Source: Megamerina dolium
Lineage: Eukaryota > Arthropoda > Insecta > Diptera > Megamerinidae
NCBI GenBank assembly: GCA_963854835.1
Contig: OY978526.1
Coordinates: 59,019,149-59,083,148, forward strand
DNA: 64,000 bases
Reading direction: 5' to 3'
Shown here piece by piece: positions 35,065-46,500 of this stretch; position 1 is the first letter of the stretch, and every line of letters starts with the position of its first letter. The notes below the pieces were generated by a model. That model did not search any database, was not told the origin of the DNA, and was given only the letters and a program-made list of their open reading frames with translations. The translations under genes and the position numbers were made by a program.

Positions 35065-35946
35065 CTACCTTTCAATCCAGCGCGCCAATTGTCCTTCTGG
35101 GTTTTTAAATTGTAATAACCATCTTAGCGCTGCGTGGTCAGTTCGTAGATGAAATGACTGACCGTACAAATATTTATGGAAATACTTTACACATTCCAGT
35201 ATTGCGAGCAACCCTCTTCGAGTGACACAGTAGTTTCTTTCTGGCTTCGACAGGATTTTACTGTAGTATGCTATTACTTTTTCTTGCCCATCTATGATCT
35301 GAGAGAGCACACCACCTATTCCATACCCACTCGCATCTGTGTCCAACACAAACTTTTGACTAGGTACTGGATACGCTATTACTAGTGCTGAACAGAGTAT
35401 TTCTATCAACTGTTCGAATGCTTTCTGTTGTTCCTCGCCCCACACAAATGGTTTGTTCTTTCTTGTTAACTCATGCAGACTCCTGGCGACGTTTGCAAAT
35501 CCAGGAACAAATCGTCTATAGTAGGTACATAAGCCTAGAAAGCTTCTTAACTCGTGTACATTCGTCGGAATAGGCCATTCTTGTACTGCTGCTACTTTCT
35601 CCTCGTCGGTATATACCCCTTCTGTTGTTACTTTATGACCAATATCTTTAACTTCTCGCCTGAAGAGTGAACACTTTTTCACATTCAGTTTAAGCCCTGC
35701 TAATTGTATACGCTCAAATACTTCTTTCAATTTTTCCAGGTGGTCGTTAAAATCTTTTTTCATTACAATAATGTCATCGAGGTACAGCAAGCACGTTTTC
35801 CAGTGTAGTTCTCTGAGTACACGTTCCATCAAACGTTCGAAAGTAGCTGGCTCATTGCATAAGCCAAATGGCATCACTGTACATTGCCATAGACCATCGC
35901 TAATACTGAAAGCTGTTTTCTCTTTGTCCTCCTTACCAAGCTCCAC
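35065..35946 (-). pseudogene. Ty3/gypsy reverse transcriptase and RNase H relic
   Basis: A 293-residue open frame with RT motifs VMPFGLCNEPATFERLM and LLYLDDIIVM, then RNase H (FVLDTDASGYGIGGVLSQ). Substitutions against the intact Pol at 43560-47105 include CNEP for CNAP. It is flanked by stops and frameshifts. Confidence 0.9.
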
Positions 35947-36284
35947 TTACGAGTAGTCACTTTGCAAAACAAGAGTTGAGGACCACTTTGCACCAGATAG
36001 AGTGTCTAGAGTATCATCGATTCTTGGCAGTGGATAGCTGTATTTATTCGTGATATCATTTAGCTTTCTGTAATCCACACAGAATCGAGCACTTCCATCA
36101 TTCTTCTTTACCAGTACAACTGGTGAACTCCATGGACTTGCTGATGGTTCAACACCTTGCTTCTGTAATCAGCTGTAATCGATAATCAGTTTAATGGCTT
36201 TATTTCCTTGGCCAATGGAACTCGTAGTGGTGATTGACGGATTTGTCTAGAATCACCGGTATCAATGTCATGTTTCACGATGGT

Positions 36285-37190
36285 AGTGTTATTAACCGTT
36301 TTGGAATAAACCAATAAAAAAATCTATAAACAACTACCGTCATTCATCTGTCAAAGATGACAGCTCCAGCACAAGAGAGAAATTTGGGTGAGCTAAGGAC
36401 TTATCGGGCTGACCTACCAACACAGGGAGGTTTTTTCTTAATATAATACCGAAACGAGAACAACACATAAAGCACAGAACGCACGACAAATACACAACTA
36501 CACAACGCAGACACATGATGTTATTAACCTTTCTTTTTTTATTTGGGCGCCATTATTGTCTGTTCGTGACATGGTTCTGCCGCGACAATGCACCGGCTGA
36601 TGAAATGTTCAGGGCCGTAGTTCTGAACCCGTCGAGACAGAACAACGAACAGACAATAAAGTCCACCTATAGAATAAGAAGACCAACACTTACACTAACA
36701 CACACACATATTCACCACGACTCACTTCATGCACTCAATCGACGCCATCAACGTAATCGACGCAACCGCCTCATCTCCTTCACTACTTTGTATGGTGTCC
36801 TCCTCCAGCAGCCTGGGCGTGCGTACCAACCCTTCCTGGATTGCTTTGCTTGCTGGAACCATAGCAATCCCCTATGAAGGACTGATGCTACTTTATCTAT
36901 TCCATCAGCAAAAATACGATCGATTGTCACGCAACTATTTTATTCTTCTATTCTTTATTTCTCTCTTTGCAACCCAAATCTCCACCACTTACTCACAAAA
37001 TGAGTTGGTAGATCACCCTTCACTTTAGGAAATTCACAAAAATAAAATAACTTAACCGGCTAAAAATATTAAAAATTAAGATGTACACTAAAAACTAATA
37101 AGGTGCGCAACGCTAAAACGAGTGACCTATGCGAGCAGATGCAACAGATGTCGCATCCACAACACGCGACGCCCTGACTTCTGCTATAAT
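36285..37190. other. Unassigned repeat-like region
   Basis: Begins where gypsy similarity stops and ends where a truncated LTR begins. Open frames of 99-120 codons (36515-37028) overlap and match nothing I recognise. TGTTATTAACC occurs at 36283 and again near 36512. It may be LTR or untranslated sequence of another retroelement. Confidence 0.4.
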
Positions 37191-37505
37191 CAGTGAAGAA
37201 TCTCGATTACAACAAAGGAAGATTCTGGAGTGTTGCCAAAGAGTATAAATAGGCCCAGTGTTGACAAATGAAATCAATTGAATCCCGAAAGTGATCGCGC
37301 AAGCATTGGTACAGTATTAGAGGAAAAAGTTGCAAGTACATTCAAGAGTTATTGCAAATAGTTAATTGTAAATCGAGTTAATTAAATAAATTGTTGCTGT
37401 ATAAAGTTACACAAAATAAGTGTTGCAATTGTTATTAACAGAATCCAGTGATCGAACAAGGTTAATTCAAATAGAATTAAACGTTCACAAAATAAAAACG
37501 TAACA
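37191..37505 (+). repeat. Gypsy-type LTR, 5'-truncated
   Basis: Matches the LTR of the 41708-47581 element from the GAATCTCGAT region through TATAAATAG to the terminal AAAACGTAACA, with many substitutions. The first part is missing. Confidence 0.85.
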
Positions 37506-37509
37506 ATAC

Positions 37510-37935
37510 TGTAACGAGTATCGATGGTTGATTATACATCACTAATTGTGAATGGCACTAATAATAGTAACATCAAAACGAATGTTAAGAAAAATAAATA
37601 GTCGATAACCAGAACTAGCCAACAAGAAAAAAGAGAAGAAACTCGAATACGATAAAGGATGATTCTGGAGTGTTGCCACATAGTATAAATATGGCCAGTT
37701 GTGCACAACACAAAAACAAATAAATTTCGAACGCGATCGTGCAAACATTGATACAAAAGTTGCAAGTACATTAAAGAGTTATTGTAAATAGTTGATTGTA
37801 TATAGAGTTGATTAAATAAATTGTTGCTGTGTATAGTTGTACAAAATAAGTATTGTAATTATTATTAACAGAATCCAGTGATCGAACAAGGTTAATTCAA
37901 ATAGAATTAACCGTTCACAAAATAAAAACGTAACA
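37510..37935 (+). repeat. Gypsy-type LTR, full-length solo
   Basis: Starts TGTAACGAGTATCGAT and ends AAAACGTAACA. It includes a TATA-like box (TATAAATA) and AATAAA signals. It lies only 4 bp (ATAC) from the preceding truncated LTR, in the same orientation, with no internal region between. Confidence 0.88.
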
Positions 37936-38769
37936 GAATTGTAAATTGCCAGCTTTCCATTGTGAATTTGATGGCCATCGATCAGCGGTTGGTTTTTCCC
38001 TCAATAAGGTGACACTGGCTAAATTTGTGTAAACCATTTTTAAAAACTCTGAAAGAGTAAATTTTTTTTGTAAATGTATTCTGAAGAAAATTTCTAAATT
38101 GACGAAATATTAGTTAATTTTTCAGCTAACGCTTATCTTGTGGACACATAGAAATTCTCTGCGTTAGTCATTGGCGCATTAGGCATCGCGGATATCGGTT
38201 GTAGTTGCATGTACAAATTAAAAATGCATTTTTTTATTTCGTTTGTTTCTGTTGTCGTGGTTCTGTAGATGTAGGCTCAACTTCTCAAACATGTGATATT
38301 GGCTCTACCATTCCTGCTGGGGGCACTTGACATGGGTCCAATACTAATACGTTGGTATTTGGTAAAAGTATGTTGAACGATGTCATTTCTATTGTGTTGG
38401 TCAATACAATCACCCACTCAGTTCATAGCCCAGCCTATGCAGAAGGCTCGACACGTAAGGTTATCATCATCTCGACTCAGAAAACATTTTGTTAGATGTT
38501 TTTCGCTTCGACAGGCGCAATATTGTTTTGCGAAAACATCCAGCACTGGAGCTTGCATTTATGATGCTGTTCACATATGCACCATATGTGCTAGCAGGTA
38601 TACATTTAAACAGAATTATGCCCACTTCTTTTGGTAAGATGGCCTGTGTTTGATTAACGTTTGGAATTTTTTGTAAAAAAAATTTCATGAGCATAACAAT
38701 ACAAGTATAGTGCAAGTAAATGAATTTTGGTGATGGGTTTTACGGTCAAAACAGCACCAAATTTGTGAC
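37936..38769. other. Unassigned sequence
   Basis: No recognisable coding region. An 85-codon frame (38380-38637) and its antisense partner match nothing I know. A 16-bp phrase ending TAAATTTT in a T-rich context suggests ordinary intergenic DNA. Confidence 0.4.
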
Positions 38770-40303
38770 ACTTACATCAAAATGACTATTATGTAAGGTT
38801 AGACTATGCGGACGCACGTCTAATGGGGAGCGCACTTAGGCCAAAAAATGGCCCATTGCGGTACCAGGAATCGATGATTCTATTTAAACTTCGGAACCCT
38901 TGCTTGATGAGATGGATCGATCTCTAGCGACCTAGTGCCAAATCTCGCCAGCTCGTATCCCTCACAGTTCCATAGAATGTACCTATGCCCGGTACCCATA
39001 CAATGTGTACATTGCAGTGCTCTGTTATCTCGTTAAAAGCTAAGCGGCCGCTGCAAGGAACGTTCCTCCGAGGCACTTAATATCGTCTTGACTGTCGATG
39101 TAAATATAGATATCTTTGAAGGATACTGTATTACAGCGATGCCACATTGCCGCCTCATTTATGGCCATGATCTCAGCTTCAAAAACGCTGCAGAAGTTCG
39201 GTAATCGGAACTTAAGCTCAGAGGAATCAGAGAAGACGCCAACTCCTACCCGTCCCTCCAATTTGGAGCCGCCTGTATACATTTGTACCGAATGAACTCC
39301 ATTCATTGACAATACCCCTATAAGGAGATATGGGTTTAGAACCTATCGTCAAAGCATGTTGTAGGAATGGTATAATAGATGTCATCGGGAATTGTAGTAC
39401 ACACCCACGGGATCCTTTAATGTATGTACCCTGGTTGAGTCCAGCATGAAACTACATGTAGCCTACATACATTACTGATATGAGCGCACTCTGCTTGCCA
39501 TATAGATCCATAGGGAGCAGATGTAAAAGTGAGTAGAGTGCTTTATACTGAGCATTCCTTAGGGCGCTTGTTGTCAGCACTGCAGACGTACTTTGAACCT
39601 TATTCATTAACCTAATTAAACGACTGTGTATCTCTTTTTTTAAGCATTCCCATCAGACTAGTATCTTATAAAAAAGAATTGGTTTGACGACTGCACAATA
39701 TAACCATGATACGATCGTTGGACTCAACCTAAATCTTTTACCTATGGCTTTCTTACAGAAATAAAGTGCTGCTGTCTTTCCTCCATGTTTGGTTTCCAAC
39801 TATGTTTTCTATCTAAAGCCATTCCCAAGTACTTTGCCTGTACATAAAACCGCAATTTTGTGCTTCCTAGTGAAGAGTTTTGGTAGGGTTGATGACCAGA
39901 CCAGAGTTTGAAGCCCATATTTAGAGTGTATTTGAGTGTATTTAAGTTTTTTTCCGATGCAACAAGTGCCACGTCATCTACATATGCTAACGCTGTGCAT
40001 ACCGTGGTTTGTAATGATCTTAGAAAATCATTTATAGTTAAGTTCCAAAGAGGAGGCTATAACATACTCCTTGTGGGGTGCCCTTAATCACAAATCTCCT
40101 AAAGGACGATGTCGCCAATTTCGAGCGAGTGACCTTAGCAGCAGACTGATGAACCTAATAACAGGTTCATCGACCTCAAGCATAGAAAGACAGTTTTCAA
40201 CTGCTTCTAAGTTTATATTATTAATGGGCCTCTTGTTAGCGATTGAAGCAAGCCTGCATCTGACATCCACAATGTCGAGTCCAAACACATCGCTGTCACC
40301 CAT
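38770..40303 (-). pseudogene. LINE relic with RT and RNase H
   Basis: On the minus strand, in order: RT fragments (NNINLEAVENCLSMLE, KGTPQGG-like, LLWNLTINDFL, AYADDVALVASE), thumb (QAKYLGMALDRKHSW) and an RNase H part (VQMYTGGSKLEGRVGVGVF, FEAEIMAI). The first RNase H aspartate is glycine (YTGGSK for the usual YTDGSK). Frameshifts separate the pieces. An RNase H domain implies an I/LOA/R1-type LINE. Confidence 0.8.
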
Positions 40304-40309
40304 GGAGTC

Positions 40310-41040
40310 ACATTATGAGCTCAACGAAAGGCAGAGGTCATCACAGTTACAAGGGATACGTTGCGCTTTTCGTGTGCTTCAGTACTCGAGCGATTCACCT
40401 AGAATTAGTCAGCGACATGAGCACTGAAGCATTTCTCGCGGCACTTCGACGGTTCTTCGCTCAGCGGGGATATAGCTCCGATATTTATAGCGACTGTGCT
40501 ACAACATTCAGTGGCGCCAATGCCGAGTTAAAAGAAGATCGCAAGGCCTTAATTAAACAACTGGAAGCTGCAGGCAGATATGCAACGAGTCATGGTGTCT
40601 CGTGGCACTTCATACCACCGGGGTGTCCAAATTTTGGTGGCATATGGGAGGCCGGCATTAAAAGCATGAAGCACCACCTAAAACGAACCATCGGTAGCGC
40701 AACACTTTCATTTGAAGAGTTCTACACCGTTCTCAAGCAAGTAGAAGCCGTACTTAATTCCAGGCCCTTGTCTGCGTTGACGGATGACCCAAACGACCTA
40801 ATTGCGCTTACCCCTGGCCACTTCTTGGTGGGCGGACCCGAATTTGCTTCATATCCATACGAATCGGCTCAAACGATGGAAGCAACTGCGACAAACGCAA
40901 CAAGACTTTTGGAAGAGATGGAGCTGCGAGTATCTGCGAGAACTACAGGTGCGGCGGAAATGGCGTCAAAGTAAGATTAACCTAAAGATTGGAGATCTGG
41001 TATTGCTGCGCGATGAGCATGCTTACAAAGCTTCTATGTA
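40310..41040 (+). pseudogene. BEL/Pao integrase fragment
   Basis: Encodes the BEL/Pao integrase core: [18 protein letters not shown], the Asp block [12 protein letters not shown], and [20 protein letters not shown] with the catalytic Glu, then [10 protein letters not shown] and [11 protein letters not shown] frameshift near 40890-40970 moves the C-terminal part ([20 protein letters not shown]) to another frame. RT and protease are absent here; a BEL/Pao relic with those parts lies at 58446-60230. Confidence 0.88.
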
Positions 41041-41221
41041 AACAAAAATTAGTCTTTCACAGGTTTCTATGTCTTTCAGAAGTTTAATGGACATAGGAAT
41101 AAAATCACATGACTTGGAATAGCACGTTTTCCGACCTTTAGGAATAAACACCATGGTTACTTTTAGCCATAACCTGGAGACGTATAGATCATATTCAACA
41201 ATTAAGAAAACCTTAACCTTG

Positions 41222-41649
41222 TTATTCTGTGAGCGTTTAATTCTATTTGAATTACCTTGTTCGATCACTGGATTCTGTTAATAATAACTGCAACACTTAT
41301 TTTATACAACTATATTTATGCAACAATTTATTTAATAATCTCTATGTACAATCAACTCTAATTACAATCAACTATTTACAATAATACTTAAATGTACTTG
41401 CAACTTTTGCCTCTGTATCGATGTTTCTGCAATCACGTTCGGGATCAAATTGATTCTCACTTGTCAACACTGACTCTATTTATACTCTGTTGGCAACACC
41501 CCGGAATCTTCCTTTATCGAGATTCTTCGATTTCTTTCTCGTTGGCTTGTTCTGGTTATCGCTTATTTCTTTTTGTTGACATTCGTTTCGATGCTGCCAA
41601 TAGTGTCAGTCACAATAGTGATGAGTAATCAACTATCGATACTCGTTAC
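41222..41649 (-). repeat. Gypsy-type LTR, minus strand
   Basis: Reverse-oriented LTR of the same family as 41708-42131, ending in CTCGTTACA at 41649. The last 10 bp of the LTR at the other end are missing. A 58-bp A+T spacer separates it from the intact element, so two LTRs face head to head. Confidence 0.88.
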
Positions 41650-41707
41650 AATATTGTAATATATAACAATATAAATATATATAACAATATAAATATTGTT
41701 ACAATAT

Positions 41708-42131
41708 TGTAACGAGTATCTATAGTTGATTACTCATCACTATTGTGACTGACTCTATTGGCAGCATCGAAACGAATGTCAACAAAAAGAAATAAGCGAT
41801 AACCAGAACAAGCCAACGAGAAAGGAAGAGAAGAATCTCGATAAAGGAAGATTCTGGGGTGTTGCCAACAGTATAAATAGAGCCAGTGTTGAGAATTGAC
41901 AATCAATCTACTTCCGAACGTGATTGCGAAAACATTGATACAGAGGCAAAAGTTGCAAGTACATTTAAGTGTTATAGTAAATAGTTGATTGTAAACAGTG
42001 TTGATTATTAAATAAATTGTTGCTGTATATAGTTGTACAAAATAAGTGTTGCAGTTATCATTAACAGAATCCAGTGATCGAACAAGGTAATTCAAATAGA
42101 ATTAAACGTTCACAGAATAAAAACGTAACAA
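41708..42131 (+). repeat. 5' LTR of the intact gypsy element
   Basis: 424 bp, TGTAACG to GTAACA. Contains a TATA box (TATAAATAG, 41872) and AATAAA (about 42010). It is identical to the 3' LTR except one base near 41721 and two gaps. Confidence 0.95.
41872..41880 (+). promoter_or_regulatory. LTR TATA box
   Basis: TATAAATAG, the likely pol II promoter core for the element. The same box sits at 47310 in the 3' LTR. Confidence 0.6.
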
Positions 42132-42133
42132 TT

Positions 42134-42151
42134 GGTGTCAGAAGTGGGATT
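42134..42151 (+). promoter_or_regulatory. Primer-binding site, tRNA-Leu type
   Basis: TGGTGTCAGAAGTGGGAT starts 2 bp after the 5' LTR. Its complement ends CACTTCTGACACCA, which resembles the 3' end of an insect leucine tRNA. Confidence 0.75.
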
Positions 42152-42159
42152 CTGTAAAG

Positions 42160-43521
42160 ATGGTGAAAATTGACCAACTAAAAGTGGACCAGCTTAAAAA
42201 GCTGTTGGTAGAGATGAATCTATCGTCATCAGGTACAAAGGCGGAACTGCTGGTGAGGCTGAGGCAAGCTATGGAGGCTAAGGAAATTAATGTAGAAGAA
42301 CATGAGTTCTTCGAGGAAGCCGATATACAAGCAGTTGTGCACGCTGAGGAAGAGAGCAAAATAGATTCGAGTGGTCAACTCATGGATTTCATGAAAACCA
42401 TGATGCAACAGCAGAAACAACAGCTACAAGAAAATGCGTCTCGCCAAGAAAACGCTATGGGAGAGTTCCAGAAAACAATTGACTCCAAGCTTCAAGAACA
42501 TTCGGCTGAATTGCGTATGGAAATTCAAGAAGGTTCGGCTCGACAAGAACACGTCATCGAAAATCTACAAAAAGGAATTGAGATTAGATTTCAGGAAATT
42601 TCCGGAACCATTAATGAAAAAGTCATGGATCTGAAGGAACATGTAGATGACTTGGAAGATAAGTTCGAGAAATTACAGCACGATCTCAACCAACTAAAAA
42701 TAAGTGGAGCAACCACATCAGTGATAAGAGAGTCAACTACAATTAAACTAAAGCCACCAACATTTGACGGAAGCACGCCATTCAATATCTTTAAGCTTCA
42801 ATTCGAGACAACAGCTTCGAAAAATCAATGGGATGATAGCGACAAGACTGCTGCTTTAATAGTCGCATTAAAAGGTAATGCTTCCGACGTGTTACAGATG
42901 ATTCCAGAGAAAGATCGTGGTAGCTACCAATCACTGATGGACACACTCCAGCGGAAATATGGAAATGAATACAAGAGTCAATTACATCGAGTGGAATTGA
43001 GATCGCGAGTGCAACGGAGTAATGAGAGTCTTCAGGAATTCGCTTCCGATATTGAGCGCTTATGTCATCTAGCGTTCTCCGGTAATTCGGAAGAGTTCGT
43101 CGAAAAAATAAAAATAGAGGCATTCATAGATGGCATACGTGATGGAGAGACAAAGCGTGCCCTAGTCATGTCACCAAGGAATACTTATGCCGAAACAGTC
43201 AGTAGTGCATTGACGTTTGAAGCCGCCAGTTTGATGTGTCGACCAATGCCACGGGTACGCCAACTAGAAACAGAAACAGCAGATCTGGTTGAAGTAGTGT
43301 GTCAGGCATTCAAATCTGTAGTGCAGCCTGAAGCAAGAACAACAGGTCGACGCGAAATCAAATTTACTGGTAAGTGCTTTATTTGCGACAAACCAGGACA
43401 CATGGCGCGTGACTGCCGTCTACGACGAAAGCGATCAAGATCGAATTCTCCAGGAAGACAAAAGAAGGAGAATAAGGTGGATAGCGATCGCTCCACTAAC
43501 ACAAATCCATCGTTAAACTAA
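42160..43521 (+). CDS. gag: Gypsy Gag with SAP-like N-terminus
   Basis: Gag, 453 residues, forms the particle that packages element RNA. The N-terminus (about 4-38; LKKLLVEMNLSSSGTKAELL and VRLRQAME) looks like a SAP motif, a helix-turn-helix that binds A+T-rich DNA in other proteins. A long charged coiled-coil-like segment follows (about 55-190), then a retrotransposon-Gag capsid-like region (about 205-340; PPTFDGSTPFNIFKLQFE, LQRKYGNEYKSQ). Near the end is one CCHC knuckle, CFICDKPGHMARDC. The ATG is the first after the primer site. The TAA stop directly follows a possible slippery heptamer, so Pol is probably made by -1 frameshifting. Confidence 0.93.
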   Translation: MVKIDQLKVDQLKKLLVEMNLSSSGTKAELLVRLRQAMEAKEINVEEHEFFEEADIQAVVHAEEESKIDSSGQLMDFMKTMMQQQKQQLQENASRQENAMGEFQKTIDSKLQEHSAELRMEIQEGSARQEHVIENLQKGIEIRFQEISGTINEKVMDLKEHVDDLEDKFEKLQHDLNQLKISGATTSVIRESTTIKLKPPTFDGSTPFNIFKLQFETTASKNQWDDSDKTAALIVALKGNASDVLQMIPEKDRGSYQSLMDTLQRKYGNEYKSQLHRVELRSRVQRSNESLQEFASDIERLCHLAFSGNSEEFVEKIKIEAFIDGIRDGETKRALVMSPRNTYAETVSSALTFEAASLMCRPMPRVRQLETETADLVEVVCQAFKSVVQPEARTTGRREIKFTGKCFICDKPGHMARDCRLRRKRSRSNSPGRQKKENKVDSDRSTNTNPSLN

Positions 43522-43554
43522 ATCGAGTCAGTTCAGCGGGGCGTGAACTGACTC
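43512..43554 (+). promoter_or_regulatory. Probable -1 ribosomal frameshift signal
   Basis: Heptamer G TTA AAC (43512-43518) lies in gag frame just before the TAA stop. A 6-base spacer follows, then a perfect 11-bp hairpin: GAGTCAGTTCA (43525-43535), loop GCGGGGCG, and TGAACTGACTC (43544-43554). The pol frame is open from 43500, so a -1 shift here would join gag to pol. GUUAAAC is a known slippery sequence in some RNA viruses. Function is inferred from the layout. Confidence 0.75.
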
Positions 43555-43559
43555 CAACA

Positions 43560-46500
43560 GTGGGTTGCCCCATCATTCACATTTCACAACTACAGCGTGT
43601 GCCAAGCAGCTTGACTATTGATGGAAAATTGGACAATATGGAATTCATGTTAACCCTGGACACTGGTGCATCACATTCTATAATCAAGAGCGATTTGGTA
43701 AAGAGGTTTGAGCCTTTAATGGGAATAAAATTGCGTACAGCAACGGGTGAGGATGCTCAAATTCTGGGCAAGATAAAGAAACGAGTATCTATTGGAAATT
43801 GCACATGGGAACATGAATTCATTGTGGCCGACATCATCGATGACGTAATAATTGGTGTTGATTTTATGATTGACAACGGATTTACGTTAGATTTAAATCA
43901 ACGGATACTACGTTATGCAAATGTCGAACTACCATTGAACATCGGTTACAAGCGTAGTGGGAACATCAAACGAGTACTGGCATGTCAACGCCAAGAGGTT
44001 CCAGCAAAATCAGAAGCGGTGATATGGGCACAGATGAATGTGGATGATGGGACAGGCAAGTTGTGGCTGGTGGAAGCAGATAAAGAAATAACGAATAAAA
44101 ACATCATACTTGGTAGGACGTTAGTAGAACCTAAAGAAAATGGAATAGTACCGGTGCGAATTTTAAATCCAACTAATACATCTACAGTTGTAAAGAAAGG
44201 AATGGTGATTGGTCATTGCCAGGAAGTTACTGCCGTAGTAGACTGCGAAAAGGGTTCGTCGATAAAAAGTGGAAGATCAGGAACTGGCAAGGCGGAAATA
44301 AAAGCACAGATGGAGGAATGGGCAGGTGTGCTTACCAAACAGCAAAAAGAAAAGGCTTTACAAGTATTGGAGAAGTACAGTTCAATATTTTCTTCAAATG
44401 GAAAAACTGGAGGACGAACAACCATCGTGAAGCATCACATTGACACCGGTGATTCTAGACCAATTCGTCAAGCACCACGACGAGTTCGTTTGGCCAAAAG
44501 AGACGAAGCCATTAAGCTGATTTCCGATATGCAGAAACAAGGTGTTATTCAACCATCAGCGAGTCCATGGAGTTCACCAGTTGTGCTGGTAAAGAAGAAG
44601 GATGGAAGTACTCGATTCTGTGTGGATTACAGAAAGCTAAATGATATTACGAAAAAAGACAGCTATCCACTGCCAAGAATCGATGACACTCTGGACACAC
44701 TATCTGGTGCGAAGTGGTTCTCAACTCTTGATTTGCAAAGTGGCTACTGGCAAGTGGAACTTGGTAAGGAAGACAAAGAGAAAACAGCTTTCAGTATTGG
44801 CGATGGTCTATGGCAATTTACAGTCATGCCATTTGGTTTATGCAATGCGCCAGCTACTTTCGAACGTTTGATGGAGCGTGTACTCAGAGGACTACACTGG
44901 AAAACGTGCTTGGTGTATCTCGATGACATTATTGTGATGGGAAAAGATTTTAACGACCACCTGGAAAAGTTGAAAGAAGTATTTGAGCGTATACAATCAG
45001 CAGGGCTTAAACTGAATATGAAAAAGTGTTCACTCTTCAGGCAAGAAGTTAAATATCTTGGTCATAAAGTAACAACAGAAGGGGTAAATACCGACGAGGA
45101 GAAAGTAGCAGCAGTTCAAGAATGGCCTATTCCGTCGAATCTTCACGAGCTAAGAAGCTTCCTAGGCTTATGCACCTACTATAGACGATTTGTTCCTGGA
45201 TTTGCAAACATCGCCAGCAGTCTGCATGAGTTGACAAGAAAGAACAAACCATTTGTGTGGGGCGAGGATCAACAGAAAGCATTCGAACAGCTGAAAGAAA
45301 AACTCTGTTCAGCACCAATTTTAGCGTATCCAGTACCTGGTCAAAAGTTTGTGTTGGACACAGATGCGAGTGGCTATGGAATAGGTGGTGTGCTCTCTCA
45401 GATCATAGATGGGCAAGAAAAAGTAATAGCATACTACAGTAAAATCCTGTCGAAGTCAGAAAGAAATTACTGTGTCACACGAAGAGAGTTGCTCGCAATA
45501 CTGGAATGTGTAAAGTATTTCCATAAATACTTGTACGGTCAGTCATTTCATCTACGAACTGACCACTCAGCGCTAAGGTGGTTATTGCAATTTAAAAACC
45601 CAGAAGGACAATTGGCGCGCTGGATTGAAAGGCTGCAGAGTTATGATTTTACCATCGAACATCGTAAAGGAGGACATCACGGCAACGCGGATGCTCTATC
45701 TCGTCGTCCTTGCAAAATGGAATGTAAACATTGTTCTCGAGTGGAAAGCAAGGAGCACATTGTCGACATACGACTTACGAATATATTGCCGGAGGAGTCA
45801 TGGACAACCGAACGAGTGCAAGAAGATCAGCGGAACGACCCAGATCTCGTAAAGATTATGGAATACAAGGAGCAGGGCATACGTCCAGATTGGCAAGAAA
45901 TGGCTAATGAGAGTCCAATAGCAAAGGCATACTGGGCGCAGTGGCAAAGCCTGCACTTACGAGACGGATGTTTATTCCGAGCATGGGAAAGTGTGGATGG
46001 AAAAATCACTAATGATCTTCTAGTGGTACCCAAGGCGAGAATAAATGAAGTGATAGCTGAGTATCACAATGCCTCCAGTGGAGGGCATTTGGGAATCACC
46101 AAAACCGTCGAGAAAATAAAGAACCGATTTTATTGGGTTGGATGTCATGACCATGTCGCTGATTGGATTCGGAAATGTAAGCAATGTGTAATGGCCAAAG
46201 ATCCCACTAAGAAAAGTCGATGTAAGATGCACCAAAACACCGTGGGTGCTCCATTTGAGCGAATTGCTATGGACATAGCTGGGCCATTTCCAATAAGCAA
46301 CGCAGGAAACAAGTATGTTCTGGTGGTTATAGATTACTTCAGTAAATGGCCTGAAGTATACCCCATTCCAAATCAGGAAGCTAGTACAGTTGCGGATGTA
46401 TTCGTCAACCAATGGGTTACTCGTTTTGGTGTACCGATGGAGTTACACTCAGACCAAGGTCGAAATTTCGAATCAGTTGTATTCCAAGAGATATGCCGTA

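Larger units (their letters stand above)
32344..36284 (-). mobile_element. Decayed Ty3/gypsy element, minus strand
   Basis: Diverged relative of the intact element at 41708-47581. Its 3' LTR occupies 32344-32445 plus 33421-33762, split by a LINE insertion. Next come a short tract matching the polypurine region and the end of pol (33765-33835), then damaged pol on the minus strand to about 36284, where similarity stops in the sequence between protease and RT. Gag, protease and the 5' LTR are absent. Pol also carries an internal deletion and a tandem duplication. Confidence 0.88.

Noticed and set aside
36515..37028. Overlapping 99-120 codon ORFs as a host gene
   Set aside because: No recognised domain, located between retroelement pieces; more likely retroelement untranslated sequence.
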